DNA of 64,000 bases from Bretschneidera sinensis (taxonomy: Eukaryota > Streptophyta > Magnoliopsida > Brassicales > Akaniaceae): contig CM043705.1 in the NCBI GenBank assembly GCA_023935145.1, forward strand, positions 23,049,290 through 23,113,289, given 5' to 3'. The translations under genes were made by a program, and so were the position numbers. Under the pieces are notes generated by a model. It did not search any database and was not told the DNA's origin. It was given only the letters and a program-made list of their open reading frames with translations. Below, piece by piece: positions 21,319-34,353 of the stretch. Every line of letters starts with the position of its first letter. Position 1 is the stretch's first letter.

Positions 21319-24108
21319 TGGATTAAAAATCTAGTATTATGATTTTATTGACAACTTCTAATTATTCGGTGAAACCGAAGATGGAAGATTACCTCAATTT
21401 CAAATATCTGTATGATCCCGTTAAGGGTGATGAAGCCAAGCCAAATGACAAGACCGATAAAGAATGGGAAAGAATGAACATGAAGACAGTTTGTGCCATC
21501 AGACAGTGGGTGGATCTCTGAGTGTTCCATCATGTGACCAAAAAGACAAATGCCAAATCTCTTTAGTCTAAACTAGAGACGCTTTATGAAATAAAGACAA
21601 CTAATAACAAAGCTTTTGTGATGAGAAAGCTTGTGAATTTGAAGTACAAGGGTAAATGTTCCATTGTGGAACACTTGAATGATTTTCAAGATCTTGTGAA
21701 CCAGTTGTGTAATGACCAATCCTGGGTTGGCTACCCCCGAGATGGTGTCATCATATTTTGAAAATCTCAGCATAATACATATATTCAACAATGAAAATAA
21801 ACAACACCAAAAGAAATTTTTCATAAATCCTCAACCCTCAATAGGGGAGTTACATCAATATGATATTTAAACATTCTATACAACGTAAAATGCATGAATA
21901 TTTACAAATAAATTTTATTTTATTTTCTCATTAGTCTGAGGATGTTGACATGTAGGTGACCTACAGAAAATGATTTCATCTGAACCTCAACTCACCAAAC
22001 TATTTGTCATGCCTGCTACACGAAAATCATTGTACAATGAGGGGTGAGCTTCACAAGCTCAGTGAATTAAATTTACTAGAAGTACTCATTTGGATAAATA
22101 ATCCTTTAATATTTAAATCAATTTATATCTCATACACTTGATACTAGCACTCTACTATCACTACACATGTCATCATATCCATTCTCTATCAATCTCTTCC
22201 TCTTATTTATTGGTTCACCTTAAGACCATCAATTATCTCATAATTACCGCGTAATGAGGTTCACATCATAAGGTCTACCATTTAGATGGTTCTTATCACC
22301 ATAACTGTCTCTCTGTGAGACTCATCTATCTATGAATAATTTCACAATATCACATCACACATCAATATTTCAGTAATGCAAGCAATAATTAAATCGGATG
22401 CAATGCATGAATTATTATTATGGGAACGTCTTCCCACATGTCGACATGTTGTTATTATCTTAGACCGACCCCCTCCTGGTTCTTTACAGCTTATCCCAGC
22501 TGTCACAGAATTTATTTCCAGCATATATCAACTGTCATGGTGTCCCTTTTATTTTCAGCATATACCAGCTGTCACCGGTTTTTCAATTAGACTGGCCCCG
22601 TCCCAGTTTTTTTGGTTCTCTTATTTAATTCATATACATATGAATAATGATATGAAATATACATATGAACAGTAATATAAAAACAACATGAACTCAAAAT
22701 ATTTAAATTTAGCTACCTTGTCTTTCCTCAAATTATTATAAAAATTCCACTAAATTCCTCTCATCCCATATCACATCAAACCATCCATTAAAACTTGTCA
22801 ATATCCACTAAATTTCATCCCAAATCACATCAAATCAATCCATCAAAGCTTGTCAAGATCCACTAAATTTTATCTCCTCATAATTTGTATTAAAACATCA
22901 ACCATAGCTCATCAAGAATTTATATATCATCATCATTATTAAATCAACTCATTATTCTAATAATATTTCTTCTCACATAATAATTTTTCTATATATCTAA
23001 TATTCATATCATAACTATCAACCAAATCTTTATTTATCCCCAAAATATAAGCTAATAATTTATTTTGATATTATTTCTAGATATTAGATTTTTATTTAGA
23101 TTACTTAAAGTAAATCCAAAAATGAGGAGACCTTTGAAGAGAGGCTACTGAGGCCAAAGCGAATATATATATAAACGTAACAGACTTCGTTTAAGATTCC
23201 TTCAAATTCACTTGTTTTCTTTAAACACTTGGGGACCCAATGAAATCTTAAAAGAGCAAATTTTTTAAGGGGTTTACGATAGAATTTCATAGAGAATCAC
23301 GGGAAGCTATCAGAAAAATAGAAGGTAATAACATAGTGTTTATTTTTGGAATTTTTAGCATTCATGAAATTTCCTAAGAAGTCAAAGTGGGAATTTTCAA
23401 AGGGTGTGGTTTATAACAAATTGAAGAATAAATTATAAATTTAATATAAATATGATGTCAGGTGTTGACGATCTGCAATTGGGAGAAATTTCTGAGAGGA
23501 ATGGGAAAGGAGACATGCAAGACATGCATACCTCCCTTAACAATTTGCAAACATTTGGCAGCAAGTGCTGCCACATTTTTTTTCCCCTTCTGCTACTGTT
23601 TCTAGAATGTTCTAGGATTTTTTTTTTAGGATCGCTTTATTCAATTTGGACTTTTCGCACTTAAATATATATAAATATTATTTTAACTCTATGTCATATT
23701 TATTAAAGTACTTCTTTGCCATTACTTTACAAATACAGGTATTACAAGTTGTCTACAATGAAAATAGTGTTAGATGATGAGTTACAGGCACTATTTCTTT
23801 TGTGTACTTTGTTTGATAGCTAGAAGACTTTGGTAGTATCACTTAGTAACTCTGCTCTGAATGGTGTGCTCAGTTTATCTACGGTGAAAGACAATATACT
23901 AAACAAGGAGACTCGCAGAAAGGATTCGAGCACAGATAGTAGTCAAGCTCTTGTCACAAAGAATATAGGAAGAACTAAGAGTAGAGTTCCTAAAGGTCAT
24001 GGTAAATCTAGAGACAGGTTAAAGTCCAAAGATAAGGTAAAATGTTATCACTGCAATAAACTGGGTTATATGAAGAGAAATTGTTGGGTCTGGAAACAAG
24101 AACAATAG
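21319..24108 (+). pseudogene. Gag of outer Copia element, split by a solo LTR
   Basis: The first block (21319-21707) encodes the Copia gag domain (LETLYEIKTTNNKAFVMRK) with stops at about 21520 and 21565. It is interrupted at 21708 and resumes at 23752 (STMKIVLDDELQAL). The second block ends in a zinc knuckle, CYHCNKLGYMKRNC, in which the zinc-binding His is Tyr. The reading resumes in the right place once the inserted LTR and one target copy are removed. Confidence 0.82.
21703..23751 (+). mobile_element. 2.0-kb solo LTR of a Ty3/gypsy-like element inside gag
   Basis: The unit 21708-23746 starts TGTAATGACC and ends GGTATTACA, so its termini are the inverted pair TGTAAT/ATTACA. It is flanked by an exact duplication agttg (21703-21707 and 23747-23751). 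It lacks ORFs, carries a TATA-like run (GAATATATATATAAAC, about 23161) and has the GGGGTGAGCTTCACAAGCTCAGTGAAT motif region (22042 onward) common in plant Ty3 LTRs. No internal region is present, so it is most simply a solo LTR left by LTR-LTR recombination. Assignment to Ty3 rests on the TGTAAYGACC start. Confidence 0.78.
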
Positions 24109-24126
24109 GATGGAAAGAATCAAAAG

Positions 24127-27100
24127 ATGACAAATGACGGGAACACAACAACAGTTATTTCAAATAACAAAAAAGTTGTGTTACTTGCTTGTGAGTTTAA
24201 GGAGTGTAATTATGTTGTAGATTCCGATAATGATTGGGTGGTTGACTTAACAGCTTCTTACCATTGTATTCCATATCGGGATTTCTTTACAACGTATAGA
24301 GTAGGAGACTTTGGTATAGTGAAAATGGATAACTCGAGTTTTACTCTGATTGTAGGGATTGGTTATGTGCACATACAAACAGATGTAGGGTGCACTATGA
24401 CTTTGAAGAATGTGCAACATATTCCTAAATTGCATCTCAATTTGATTTTTACTCATGTCCTAGATAAAGAAAGGTATGAGCACTACTTTGGTAATGAAAA
24501 ATGGAAACTGAGTAAAAGATCATTGGTGGTTTCCAAAAGAAGGATATGTTGCACCTTGTACAAGACACGCATGAAAATGTGTGGTAATGAGCTGAATGCA
24601 ATTGAAGATGATGATTCTCTAAACTTGTGGCACAAGAGGCTAGTGCATATGAGTGAGAAAGGGTTGCAGACTTTGGCTAGGAGGTCATTCATTCCTTCCT
24701 CCAAAGGTATATCTCCGAACCCATGTGATTATAATTTATTAGATAAGCATCTAGATTTTTTTTGTAGTAAGTCATCTAAAAATACAAAAGAAGTTAGAAT
24801 TGATATATTCTGATGTATGTGGTCCCATTGAAGTAGACTCTTTGGGCGGCAATAGATATTTTATTACTTTTGTTGATGATGCTTCACGAAAGGTGTGGGT
24901 TTATTTGTTGAAAAACAAAAGTTAAGTGTTTTAGTATTTTCAAATGTTTCATGCTATGATGGAGAGAAAGACAAAGAATCGGTTGAAATATCTCCACACT
25001 GATAATGGTGGAGAGTATACCTTCAATGATTTTGCAGATTGTTGTTCACAGTTTGGCATCAAGCATGAGATGACAGTTCCTGGTTCCCCACAATATAATG
25101 GTGTGACTGAGAGAATAAAGTGTACTATTATGGAAAGAGTTAGATGCATGCTCATAATGGCTAAGCTGCCTAAGCCATTTTGTGGTGAAGTAGTTCGTAC
25201 AGGTTGCTACTTGATTAATAGATCTCTATATATTCCTTTGGGTTTTGACATTCCAAAAAGAGTTTGGATAGGAAAAGATATTTCTTTTTCTCACTTGAAG
25301 ATGTTTGGTTGCAAAACTTTTGCACACATTCTCAAGGAGAAGAGGTCAAAACTTGATGACAAAGCCATTGCTTGTGTCTTTGTTAGTTAGGGGATGCAAA
25401 GTTTGGTTACAAGTTATGGGATCCAGAAAAGAAAGAGATTATCAGAAGCAGAGATGTTTTCTTCAATAAAAATGAAACTTTGGCTGACATTGAAAAGAGT
25501 GAGAAGACACAGCATGGTACAAGCAAAGTTGAAGACTTTGTACTAGATCTTACTCCTTTAGATAGTGCCACAGATTAAAGAGATATACATGAAGAATAAC
25601 ATATGGGTAACGGGGACCAACAATAGTTGATGATGATGTTATGCATGATACATAGTATGTTGAGCAAGGGGAGTAACCCCTTACACTGGAGACTGGAGGG
25701 CCTCAGTTGATAATGTATACTAGAGAGCATCAACCGTCAACTAAGTACCCTAGTTCTGAGTATGTCTTGCTTACTGATAGGGGGAGCCAAAGAGTTTCCA
25801 AAAAGTGCAGTCACATACAAAAAAAGATTATTAGATGAGAGGAATTAAGGAAGAGATGGGTTATTTGGAAAAGAACAATACTTATGAATTGGTTGATTTT
25901 TCCAAAGGCAGAAAAGAACTGGGGAACAAGTGGGCATTTAAGCTAAAGATAGATGGTGAAAAGCTAGTGAAAGACAAGGCTAGACTAGCAGTGAAATGTT
26001 TCGGTCAAAAGAAATGAATAGACTTTGATGAAATTTTCTCTCTAGTGGTAAAGATGAGTTCTATCTGAGTTGTACTTGGTTTGGAAACTAGTTTGAATCT
26101 TGAGCTTGAGCAGTTAGATGTGAAGACAAAGTTTCTTCATGGTGATTTTCATGAGAAGATTTATATGGTTCAACCAAAAGGTTTTGAAGTGAAAGAGAAA
26201 AAGAACATGGTTTGTAGGCTGAAGAAGAGTCTGTGTGGATTAAAACAGGCACCAAGACAGTGGTACAAGAAGTTTGATTCATTCATGGTGGATCATAGTT
26301 ACCAGAGGACAGCTGTAGATTCATGTGTATATGTCAAGGAATTCCCTGATGGTAACTTTATTATCCTACCGCTGTATGTTGATGATATGTTGAGTGTGAG
26401 ACAAGATACTTAGATGATTGGTAAGTTGAAAGATGAATTGTTTAAGTCCTTTGAAATGAAGGATTTGAGACCAACAAGATAGATTTTAGGAACACAAATT
26501 GTTCGTTATAGAAAATCCAGAAAGTTGTGGTTATCACAAGAAATATATGTTGAGCGAGTGCTTGAAAAGTTCAATATGAAACATTCAAAATCAGTCAGTA
26601 CTCCTCTACAGTCAGTAGCTTAATGCATGCTATAGTTTGCACGCAACCAGACATTGCTCATGCTGTTGGTGTGGTTAGCAGGCTTTTGTGTAATCCAGAT
26701 AAAAGTCACTGGGAAGTAAAGTGGATCTTGAGATATCTCAGAGGTACCTCCAAGTTGTGTTTGAGTTTTGGGAGTTCAGAACCAATTCTTAAGGGTTATA
26801 TAGATTCAGATATGACAGGTGATCTTGATGCTAGAAAGTTTACATCGGGGTTTTTGTTCACTTTTACAGGGGGAGCTGTCTCATTGTAGCCAAGACTGTA
26901 AAAATGTGTTGTCTTATCAACTACTGAGATTGAATACATTGCAGCGATTGAAGCAGGGAAATAGATGTTTTGGATGATAAGATTTCTTGAAGAATTAGCT
27001 TTAAAGCAACAAGATTATATGGTTTTTTGTAATAGTCAGAGTGGTATGTGGTTTTTTTGTGATAGTCAGAGTGTTATGGATATTAGCAAAAACACCATGT

Positions 27101-27250
27101 ATCATTCACATACAAAACACATTGAGGTGAGATACTATTAGATTCATGAGGTGATTGAAAAACAATTGATGAAGCTTAAAAAAATTCACACAGATAAAAA
27201 TGTCACTGGCATGATGACAAAAGTTGTTCCAAAGAAAAGCTTAAATTTTT
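24127..27250 (+). pseudogene. Pol of outer Copia element (broken)
   Basis: Protease is recognisable at WVVDLTASYHC, but the DSG site has become DLT. Integrase shows the H..H..C region, LHTDNGGEYTF and NGVTERIK. RT covers 25835-26620 with LEQLDVKTKFLHGDF and LYVDDML. RNase H covers 26623-27230 and includes a 34-bp tandem duplication near 27020-27080 (GTAATAGTCAGAGTG repeated). There are many stops and shifts, for example at 24811, 25388, 25575 and 26412. Confidence 0.82.
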
Positions 27251-27304
27251 CTCGGTGATGGCCGAGATGAACTCCCAGTGAATCGCGTGGTAGTACTCTC
27301 CTTC

Positions 27305-27323
27305 ATGGGTTGGAAGAGGAGAT
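27305..27323 (+). other. Polypurine tract of outer Copia element
   Basis: GGGTTGGAAGAGGAGAT lies directly before the right LTR start TGTTGGGCTAGG at 27324. Confidence 0.7.
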
Positions 27324-28032
27324 TGTTGGGCTAGGTCCGGTCCAACCCATGGACTATAAAAAAAAATGACCAGACCATTATCCATGTAAAGAAACAAAAA
27401 AAAAAGGAAACAAAAAGTGGCAGTACATTAATGTCTTGGTGGCTTATGGGCTATGGGTAAATAGTGGTGCAATTGTTCTCCTAATAAAAATAGAAGAGAA
27501 AGAATTATGGCTAGTGCTTTTCTTATAGGACCCAGATTTCAAATCTGATTAAGAAGATTATTCCAGTGACACTATATATATAGCGAGTGGATACAGACTG
27601 TAAAATCACAGTGCAAATTACATATCAGAGCGACAACAATTGAGAGAATTTTCTTTCTCTTTACCAGGAGAGTAAAAGAGAGAAAATCAATATAATAATT
27701 TGAGATTTTTTTTCTCTAGGGTATTATTCAGTGTGTTTGGTCACAGATAATCAAGTTACTCGGGGTTTGCAGTTCCTATCACGGTGTCTGATTTTGGTGA
27801 AGCACAAAGACTTCTAAGATTTCAGTGGTTAGTAGTACTATAGTGGTTTTTCCTTAAGAGAGGTAATTTTGTATTATTACAAATTGTTGTGGGTCTCAAG
27901 TTTGGGCATAAACTTGTGATATAAACTTTGTAATCAGTATTTACATAGTGGAGTTATTTTTGCCCCGTGGTTTTTTCCTCTACACTCCACTTAAATTCTT
28001 GTGTTCTTGGTTTATTGTTTTATTTGGTGCTT

Positions 28033-28382
28033 TGTTGTAGTATGTGGCTCATATTGAGTGGAACACATGTACAGTGAAAGCAGGTTGATGCTGGAGTGAA
28101 GCGGAGTGGAGCGAGGGGATAGTAACGTACTGAGTGGAACGGTAAGGTACAGGGCTATTTGAGGAATTTTCTAATACCTCTATACGAATAGGGTTAGTAT
28201 AAATACATATGATGCAACCCTACTTCGACATAGTGAAATTTAGAAAATGTTCACTCCCGTGGACGTAGGCATACTGCCGAACCACGTTAAATCTATGTGT
28301 TGAATTGCTTTCGCTCTCTCTCTTTCTCCCTCTCTCTTTGTCTTTCGTACTATTAATCATAATTGTCACATGCTTCACAACA
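28033..28382 (+). repeat. 5' LTR of nested Tork-like element
   Basis: 350 bp with a TATA box (GTATAAATACAT, about 28198) and a CT-rich U5 end. It lacks a GC-rich segment of about 95 bp that is present in the 3' LTR. Confidence 0.9.
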
Positions 28383-28397
28383 ATTGGTATCAGAGCT
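28383..28397 (+). other. Initiator-Met primer binding site
   Basis: ATTGGTATCAGAGCT directly after the LTR; the TGGTATCAGAGC core is intact. Confidence 0.88.
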
Positions 28398-28406
28398 CAG
28401 GTCACG

Positions 28407-29142
28407 ATGTCTAGGATTTTTTTTACGAAGTTCGACATGTTTAAGTTTGACGAATCTGGAAATTTCGGATTATGGCAGAGGAGGGTCAAGGATTTGTTAG
28501 TGCAGCAAGACATGGTGAAGGCATTATACGGAAAGAAGCCGAAAGGTATGGATGACATAGATTGGAAGGAACTGGAAGCGAGGGTTGTAACAACTATCAG
28601 GCTTTGTCTGGCTGATGACATGATGTATCACGTCATGGATGAGGAATCACCGACGATAGTTTGGTTGAAACTGGAAAGTCAGTATATGTCCAAGTTGTTG
28701 ACGAACAAGCTCTATCTTAAGCAAAAACTGTGTAGTCTTAAGATGTCAGAAGGCTCAGATCTTAACTAGTATATCAACGTGTTCAACCAGATTATATGAT
28801 TTGAAGCGAGTTGATGTGAAGTTCGAAGATGAAGATAAGGCGTTGATGTTACTAAATACCCTACCAACTTTGCCTACGTACGAAAATTTGGTTATAACTC
28901 TAATGTGAGGGAAAGAAAATTTTGAATTGGAGGAGATCACAGGTGCTTTATTAGGTTTTCATCAGAGAAAGAAAGCCAGTGATGAGAATTTACAAGGGGA
29001 AGGGCTTGTGGTGAGGGGTAACCAGGAACGTGGGAGAAATAAGTCCCGGAGCGGATCGAGTAACAATAAATCTCGATCTAAATCCAGGATGAGGAAGGAC
29101 ATACAATGTTTTAAGTGCGGAAAAAAGGGGCACATAAAATGA
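28407..29142 (+). pseudogene. Gag of nested Tork-like element
   Basis: From the ATG at 28407 the frame encodes a Copia gag domain (KFDESGNFGLWQRRVKDLL, then LYLKQKLCSLKMSEG) to a stop at 28767. After a frame change it continues and ends in a knuckle CFKCGKKGHIK, where a stop replaces the next codon and the last Cys is Tyr. The domain binds the element RNA in cytoplasmic particles. Confidence 0.82.
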
Positions 29143-29299
29143 GATTATCTAGATTTAAGGAATGGGAATACAGAGAATAAAGAGGGTCCATTAAAGTCTG
29201 CGAATGTAGTGGAAGAAGAAGACTTAGAGAGCGGTGACGAGGATATGCTTTCTATTTTATCCAGTTCAGATCATCTCACAGATTCTGAATTAAGCATGC

Positions 29300-32200
29300 T
29301 CATATCACATCACACCAAATAAAGATTGGTTTAACACCTATAGGTTAGTAAATTCTGGTTCTGTTCTGATAGGTAAAGATGCATCATGCAAAGTTGTTGG
29401 AATAGGGAATATCAGAATTAAAATGTTTGATGGTGTTGTTAGAACATTGTGTGATGTTAGACATATACCAGATTTAAGAAAGAATCTGATTTCATTGGGC
29501 ACTTTAGATTGTAATGGGCTTAGTTATAAGTCTGCAAGTGGAGTAATGAAGGTGAGTAAAGGTGTCTTAACAGTTATGAAGGGACAAAAACTATCAAGAA
29601 ATATTTATACACTACTAGATACCACAGTTGTAGGTGGAGTTGTAGTTGCAGAGTCTGAGTCAGATAGAACAGTCTTGTGGCATATGAGGTTAGGTCATAT
29701 GAGTGAGTGTGGGATGATGGAGCTTCAAAAGATAAATCTATTGAAGGGTGTCAAAACATGCAAGCTTGATTTCTGCAGGTATTGTGTTCTTGGGAAACAG
29801 AATAGGGTGCAGTTCAAGACAGCCACACACAAGGTAAAGGGAATTCTTGACTATGTTCATACAGATGTTTGGGGGCCAGTAAAGGTTGCATCACGGGGAA
29901 TACATATGTATTTTGTGAGTTTTATTGATGACTACTCACGAAAGGTTTGGGTGTACTTTATGCGGCACAAGTTAGAAACGTTTGCCAAGTTCAAGTTATG
30001 GAAAGCTGAAGTAGAAAACCACACAGAAAGGAAGATTAAATGCCTCAGGTCTGACAATGGTACTGAGTACATAGATTCAAAGTTCACAGAGTTGTGTGAG
30101 CAGCATGGGATTAAGAGACACTTCACAATACGCAAGACACCACAACAGAACGGTGTAGCAGAAAGGATGAACATAACAATAGCTAAAAGAGCTCGGTGTC
30201 TCAGGTTGAATGCAGGGCTTGTAAAGAACTTTTGGGTAGAAGCAGTGAATATGGCATGTTTCTTGATTAACAGGTCACCTAGGACAGCACTAGATAGGAA
30301 AGTAGTAGAGGAGGTGTGGACAGGCATCGAGGTAGATTACTCTGGTTTGAGAGTGTTTGGATGTCTAGCCTACGTGCATATTTCTAATGAGGAAAGATTG
30401 AAGCTTGATGCGAAGTCTAAATAGTGTATCTTTTTGGAGTATCAAAAAGGGGTGAAAGGCTTCAAGCTTTGAGATTCAAAGGCAAACAAGGTGGTGATCA
30501 GTAGAGATGTGGTTTTTGATGAGAAAGCCATGTTGCAGTGTACTTAGGAAGAAGAGAAACAGGTGCCAGAAAATTGTAGTAGAAATAAACATATGGTGCA
30601 AGTGGAGCTAGAAACCCATGGTAGGGAAGACAATGCTCAGAATGTAGGGAGCTCTAGATTAGAAGATCAACAGCATCACAGTATAGCCATAGACAGGCCC
30701 AGACGCATTATCAGGTTACCCACCAGGTATGGCTTTGAAGATTTGGTTTCTTATGCACTCATTACTAGTAGTGGGGATCCTATTACTTTTTAGGTGGCAG
30801 TACATAGCCAAGAGAAGAGTAGATGGATGGGTGCTATGGTGGAGGAGATGGAGTCTTTACATAAGAACCAGACATGGGAGTTGGTGGAGCTTCCAGAGGA
30901 GAAGAGAGCGATAGGATGCAAATAGGTGTATAAGAAGAAAGAAGCAGTATCAGAAAAAGAGGGAGAAAAGTTCAAGGTTCGCCTTGTAGTAAAGGGTTAC
31001 TCACAGAGGAAAGGGGTTAACTATGATGAGATCTTCTCCTTTATAGTCAGACACACTTCCATCAAGGCAGTGCTAGGTTTGGTAGTGCATTTTGATATGC
31101 AGTTAGAGCAGATGGATGTAACGACAGCTTTTCTTATTGGTGATTTGGAGGAGCTAATTTACATAGTACAACCAGAAGGGTTCAATCAGCCTGGATGGGA
31201 ACACTTGGTCAGTAAATTGAAAAAATCACTTTATGAGCTGAAGCAATCTCCGAGGCAGTGGTACAAGTGATTTGACTTATACATGATCCGGATTAGCTAC
31301 AGGAGATGTGAGTATGATTGTTGTGTTTTTGTAAAGAGCATTGATGATGGTTCATTAATTTTTTTGTTACTTTATGTGGATGATATGTTGATTGCTGCGA
31401 AGAGTATGAGTGAGGTCAATAAGTTGAAGACTTTGTTAAGTAAAGAATTTGACATGAAGGATTTGGGTGCTGGCCAAGAAGATTCTTAGGATGGAGATTC
31501 ACAGGGACAGAGTTTCCAAGAGATTATACATATCTCAGCATAGCTATGTTGAGAAGGTGTTGGAGGGATTCAGCATGGATAATGTAAAACCAGTGAGTAC
31601 ACCTTTGGCAAATCACTTTAGACTGTCTACCGCTTAGTGCCCGAAGACAAATGATGAAGTTCAAGACATGTCAAAGGTTCTATATGCCAGTGCAGTGGGG
31701 TGCTTGATGTATGCTATGGTTTGTACAAGACTGGATTTGGCACAAGCCGTCAGTGTGGTGAGCAAGTTTCTATCAAGTCCGGGACGACAACATTGGGACG
31801 CAGTCAAGTGGATTTTCAGATACTTTAGGGGTACTACAGATTATGGCATAATGTTTGGCAAACAACATGGTGATCCTTCAGTTATGGGATATGTGGATAC
31901 AGACAATGCAGGGAATTTGGATGATAGGAGGTTTACCACAGGTTATGTATTCATCCTTATGGGGGGGGGGCCTATTTGTTGGAGGTCCATGGTTCAGTCT
32001 CTAGTTGCACTATCTACTACTGAGTCAGAGCATATGGCAATGGCTGAGGTTGCCAAGGATGCTTTGTGGCTTATAGGGCTGGTCAAGGAGCTGGGTATTC
32101 AGCACGGTGGAGTTCAGTTGCATTGTGATAGTCAGAGTGCCATTTATTTGGCAAAGAACCAGGTGTATCATTCGAGGACCAAGCACATAGATGTGAGATT

Positions 32201-32348
32201 TCACAGGATCAGGGAATTGGTTTCTTCTGGTGAACTATTACTTGAGAAAGTTCACACTTCTGAGAATGTAGCAGACATGTTGACAAAGCCTATTACCACA
32301 GATAAGTTCAAGCACTACTTAGACTTGATTAATGTCTCCAAGTGCTAG
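29300..32348 (+). pseudogene. Pol of nested Tork-like element
   Basis: The protease catalytic segment is missing; the C-terminal side follows at 29423 (VRHIPDLRKNLISLGTL). Integrase in 29423-30424 is open with the HHCC region (LRLGHMSE..., CRYCVLGKQ) and the triad at YVHTDVWGP, LRSDNGTEY and NGVAERMN. RT is in three pieces up to 31489 (MDVTTAFLIGDL, LLYVDDMLIAAKS), with stops at about 30546, 30793, 30924 and 31268. RNase H (31668-32348) is open and ends TKPITTDKFKHYLDLINV. Loss is by scattered stops. Confidence 0.85.
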
Positions 32349-32438
32349 ATGGGAGGTGTCCCAACCTATTGTCCCAGGAAGAGTTCCAGGTTATGATTTT
32401 TTTTCTCCTAAGGGGTGGATATTCGCCAAGGTGGAGAT

Positions 32439-32848
32439 TGTTGTAGTATGTGGCTCATATCGAGTGGAACACATATACATTGAAAGTAGGTTGATGTCGA
32501 AGTGAAGCGAAGGGAGCGTAGTGTACTGAGTGGAATGATGGCATCATTCCTTTTAGGGTTAGAATTTTTTGTTTTATTGGCAAGGACGATTAATAGGTTG
32601 GGGGTGCGGGGGCAACACCCCCCCGGTACGGTACAGGGGTATTTGAGGAATTTTCTAATATTTTTATACGGCTAGGGTTAGTATAAATACATATGATGTA
32701 ACCCTACTTTGACATAGTGAAATTTAGCAACTGCTCACTCCCGTGGACGTAGGCATACTGCCGAACCACGTTAAATCTGTGAGTTGAATTGCTTTCTCTC
32801 TCTTTGTTTTTCATACTATTCATCATAATTGTCGCACGCTTCACAACA
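32439..32848 (+). repeat. 3' LTR of nested Tork-like element
   Basis: 410 bp, preceded by a purine-rich AAGGTGGAGAT. It has an extra internal segment (about 32540-32630) containing GGTTGGGGGTGCGGGGGC and its complement-like CACCCCCCC, absent from the 5' LTR. Confidence 0.9.
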
Positions 32849-32961
32849 TACTTGTTATTATATTTTCATACAGTGCTTGGTAGTTATTATATTTAATATG
32901 TGATCTTCGGTTGGAATTGTAATATTTGATTAATTGCTTACGGTGGGTATTTTTCCTAATA

Positions 32962-34353
32962 TTAGTTAGTCGCTAATTTCAGAAAAGATGAAAGAGCAAA
33001 GGCTAATGCTTGATTCATCAAAATATTTGATGAAAACAAGGAGCCCTAGAAGACAAAAAAAAAATTCTTGTTTATTGTCTACTTGTAAGATCTCCAACCG
33101 ACGGAGTAGTAATCTTAAACACGACTCTAGAATTTGACGTGGATAAAATATATCAAATTAATAGAAAATCATCACGTCACAACTCCTAAGGGTATCAAAG
33201 TAATTCCACACCCCAAATGGAAGAGGACACCTATCCCGTGAAAGAGCCTTATCTCCTACACACCGCTCAAGGGCAAAGTGGTAAGTTCACCAAGAAGGAT
33301 ACCATCACCTTTTTCCATTAGGGTAAGATTCGAGACCCTATATAAAAGGCATATTATTCTATGTGCAGAGATTCATAACACTCTTTCCTAAAATATTCTT
33401 CCTCTCCTTTCCTCTTTTTTCTCTTAGGTCATTTACTAACGTAAACATTAAAGGGTCCTCTCCGTAGCACAACACTTTAGGAGGCTTTCATTTAAGGTAC
33501 CTCGTACTCGGTTGACGTAGCAAATGACTCAGACTAAGCCTAAGCTCAAAGAATGACTGAGACTTAGATTAAGTGACTCATACCTGACCTAAGCTAAGAG
33601 GATGACCCGAATTGATCAAAACGCACTAAACCAAAAAACTACATCAACAAGATCATTGATTGTTTCCAATCCAAAGTCATCTTCATTTAGTTTAGTTTAT
33701 GGCGAAAATCAAAATTATTTTAAACAAACGAAAAGATAATTAGGTAATTCAGTAAAACTATTATGTAATATTTTAAATTTCCAAAAAGTGTAATATCAGT
33801 ATCGTTGGAAAGAGCATGACAAGATCTACATTTTGACACTAAGTTCACCATTTTACGTTAGCCATGAACTAGCCTCACGCACTGTTCGTGTGACTGAAAG
33901 GGGCTCGACTTTAGATTTGCCCTTTTCTAGCGAGAGTTGGAAATCACCTACACCACTAAGCTGGATTTTGGAATAGGAAGAGAATTGTGAAAGTGCCGCC
34001 GTAAGATACGGACGAAGTTACCCGCATGTGTCCTCACGTGGCAATGGGTCACATGTGGACGTGGCTCCATTCATTGTTCTGTGATTTTTTTTTAAAAAAA
34101 AATATGATTTTCCAAAGAACACATACTTTATTGGCATGATAGGGAGGCATTTTGATATTAAAAAAAATTATAGTTCAATCTTAACCCATAATTTAAATTT
34201 TAGATCTCATCTCATCATAAACTGGACCAAGCGAAGAAATGGAGATGATCAAGATCATTACTCTTAATTTAAAAAAAAATTGTATTCCCTTGTTTTGAAA
34301 TACTCCGTAATCAATTACAAGATTATGTGTGCATGTTTTATTTTCTTTTTTTT
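32962..34353 (+). repeat. Long direct repeat, copy A
   Basis: About 1.4 kb, from TTAGTTAGTCGCTAATTTC to GTGTGCATGTTT, matching 35528-37610 once the MITE there is removed. By eye the copies differ at well over one base in ten, so the duplication is old. It has a TATA box (CCTATATAAAAGGC, about 33338) followed by a CT-rich stretch, as in an LTR, but lacks TG/CA ends. No ORF. Confidence 0.7.

Larger units (their letters stand above)
28028..32853 (+). mobile_element. Tork-like Ty1/copia retrotransposon nested in the LTR
   Basis: LTRs at 28033-28382 and 32439-32848 both start TGTTGTAGTATG and end CTTCACAACA. The flanking duplications are tgctt and tactt, one base different; the empty site ggtgcttgttatt is seen in the left LTR of the host element. 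Order: PBS, gag with a knuckle, integrase, RT, RNase H, polypurine tract. The RNase H sequence (HSRTKHIDVRFHRIRELV) is typical of the Tork group. Confidence 0.9.
20571..32961 (+). mobile_element. Ty1/copia retrotransposon (outer element of the nest)
   Basis: Left LTR 20571-21280 and right LTR 27324-32961 (interrupted by another element) share close homology. PBS, gag, protease, integrase, RT and RNase H lie between in Copia order. The LTR is about 815 bp, but the left copy lacks the first 104 bp, so no target duplication can be shown. Its gag is split by a 2.0-kb solo LTR and its right LTR by a complete Copia element. Numerous stops show that it is long dead. Confidence 0.85.
27324..32961 (+). 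repeat. Right LTR of outer Copia element, interrupted
   Basis: The two parts, 27324-28032 and 32854-32961, together give about 817 bp and match the left LTR plus the 104 bp missing there. The interruption is the Copia element 28033-32848. The LTR ends CCTAATA, the final CA having mutated to TA. Confidence 0.85.

Noticed and set aside
21708..23746. Interpreting the gag insertion as a DNA transposon with GTAATGACC ends
   Set aside because: Terminal TG/CA, the TGTAAT/ATTACA pair and an exact 5-bp TSD fit an LTR better.
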